Part shown: positions 63,752-64,000 of the stretch, piece after piece
How positions within the stretch are numbered: position 1 is the stretch's first letter
Layout: every line of letters begins with the position of its first letter
NCBI GenBank assembly: GCA_018335875.1
Contig: JAGXRN010000008.1
Span: 25,020-89,019 of the forward strand
DNA: 64,000 bases
Direction: 5' to 3'
DNA from: Dethiobacter sp.
GTDB taxonomy: Bacteria; Bacillota; Dethiobacteria; Dethiobacterales; Dethiobacteraceae
Program-made: the position numbers and the translations under genes
The notes under the pieces: generated by a model
Seen by the model: only the letters and a program-made list of their open reading frames with translations
Databases searched by the model: none
What the model was told of the DNA's origin: nothing

Positions 63752-64000
63752 TCACGCGACTTTGAGGATGCGTTCCACATCAACCCACCGATTGCTGGCG
63801 TTTTTAGCTCGTAGCGAGGCAATGGATTGACCTGTAGGAACGTTCCACCGCATACCGGATTGCTTCATTCGCTGCTGAATAACCTTTTTATTGCCGCTTT
63901 CTACCGCTCCGCTTCCAATCTTGATGCCCTTTTCTTGTAATTCATTATAATTGAGCCGATTGCGATTGTTTAGCAAGTAACCAGTTAAGTTGGGTGTTCC
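63752..64000 (-). CDS. Transposase, C-terminal part (ISKra4/ISLre2-like), runs off the window
   Basis: The last 82 residues of a transposase are visible, open to the right edge: LLNNRNRLNYNELQEKGIKI, then GSGAVESGNKKVIQQRMKQSG and ASLRAKNASNRWVDVERIL. The IGSGAVES block with a downstream Arg-rich tail is typical of the C-terminus of ISKra4-type DDE transposases. The element lies next to tRNA-Lys, with its left end probably between 63660 and 63750. Its inverted repeats cannot be defined without the other side. Confidence 0.75.
   Translation of the reverse strand, partial: GTPNLTGYLLNNRNRLNYNELQEKGIKIGSGAVESGNKKVIQQRMKQSGMRWNVPTGQSIASLRAKNASNRWVDVERILKVA

Overview
The window comes from the chromosome of an anaerobic, endospore-forming Firmicute, most likely of class Clostridia. 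The evidence is an alpha/beta-type small acid-soluble spore protein gene, a complete WalR/WalK/WalH/WalI/WalJ (Yyc) locus with HtrA, RlmH and a YyzF-like CxxH/CxxC protein, a SAM-I riboswitch in front of a methionine gene, a CIRCE operator, a tungsten/molybdenum aldehyde:ferredoxin oxidoreductase with its ferredoxin, and a FolD plus FchA pair typical of one-carbon metabolism in anaerobes. Base composition looks moderate and coding density is high. Nearly all genes lie on the minus strand. Shine-Dalgarno sites are strong, and GTG or TTG starts are frequent.

Layout: 1-4.65 kb holds a riboswitch-controlled O-acetylhomoserine sulfhydrylase (partial), a LysM exported protein and a serC-aspartate aminotransferase pair. 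4.66-9.2 kb holds thiI, a cysteine desulfurase, an AOR-family oxidoreductase and its ferredoxin. 9.2-10.35 kb holds a spore protein and an unusually structured non-coding stretch with several nested palindromes. 10.35-19.0 kb is one unidirectional cluster (panE, iclR, ilvH, HMG-CoA lyase, CaiB/BaiF CoA-transferase, TRAP transporter P/Q/M, panB) that looks like a regulated organic-acid uptake and catabolism module mixed with valine/pantoate genes. 19.2-29.3 kb holds cyclophilin, a membrane protein, a beta-propeller protein, YaiI, threonine synthase overlapping a phosphoglycerate-mutase-like gene (probable homoserine kinase), a decayed indolepyruvate oxidoreductase locus and a lytic transglycosylase.

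29.6-43 kb holds a 1330-residue PAS/GAF/HD-GYP sensor, a FolD with altered active site, a DEAD-box helicase, cold-shock protein, FchA, an M29 aminopeptidase, threonine dehydratase and CIRCE-controlled HtpG. 43-44.3 kb is a graveyard of gene fragments, followed by an intact type I restriction-modification operon (hsdM-hsdS-hsdR). 49.7-61.8 kb is the cell-wall stress locus: walR-walK-walH-walI-murA-phosphatase-walJ-htrA, then an alkaline-phosphatase-superfamily gene, the yyzF-like gene, rlmH and a DUF1232 protein. The right end carries a LysM/G5/M23 endopeptidase, tRNA-Lys(TTT) and the end of a transposase.

The observations most worth following are: (i) the 10.35-19 kb cluster, whose substrate I cannot name and which has a palindromic candidate operator over its promoter; (ii) dispersed repeats that rewrite gene ends, namely a GGGGTCAGGTC-type element that supplies the ThiI C-terminus and abuts the htrA stop codon, and 27-bp perfect palindromes that supply the end of one ORF and the start of another; (iii) a roughly 160-bp nested palindrome at 10.16-10.32 kb; (iv) FolD lacking its catalytic Lys and Gln while a separate cyclohydrolase (FchA) is encoded nearby. 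I did not find a clearly novel defence or mobile system. The restriction system and other families are recognisable.
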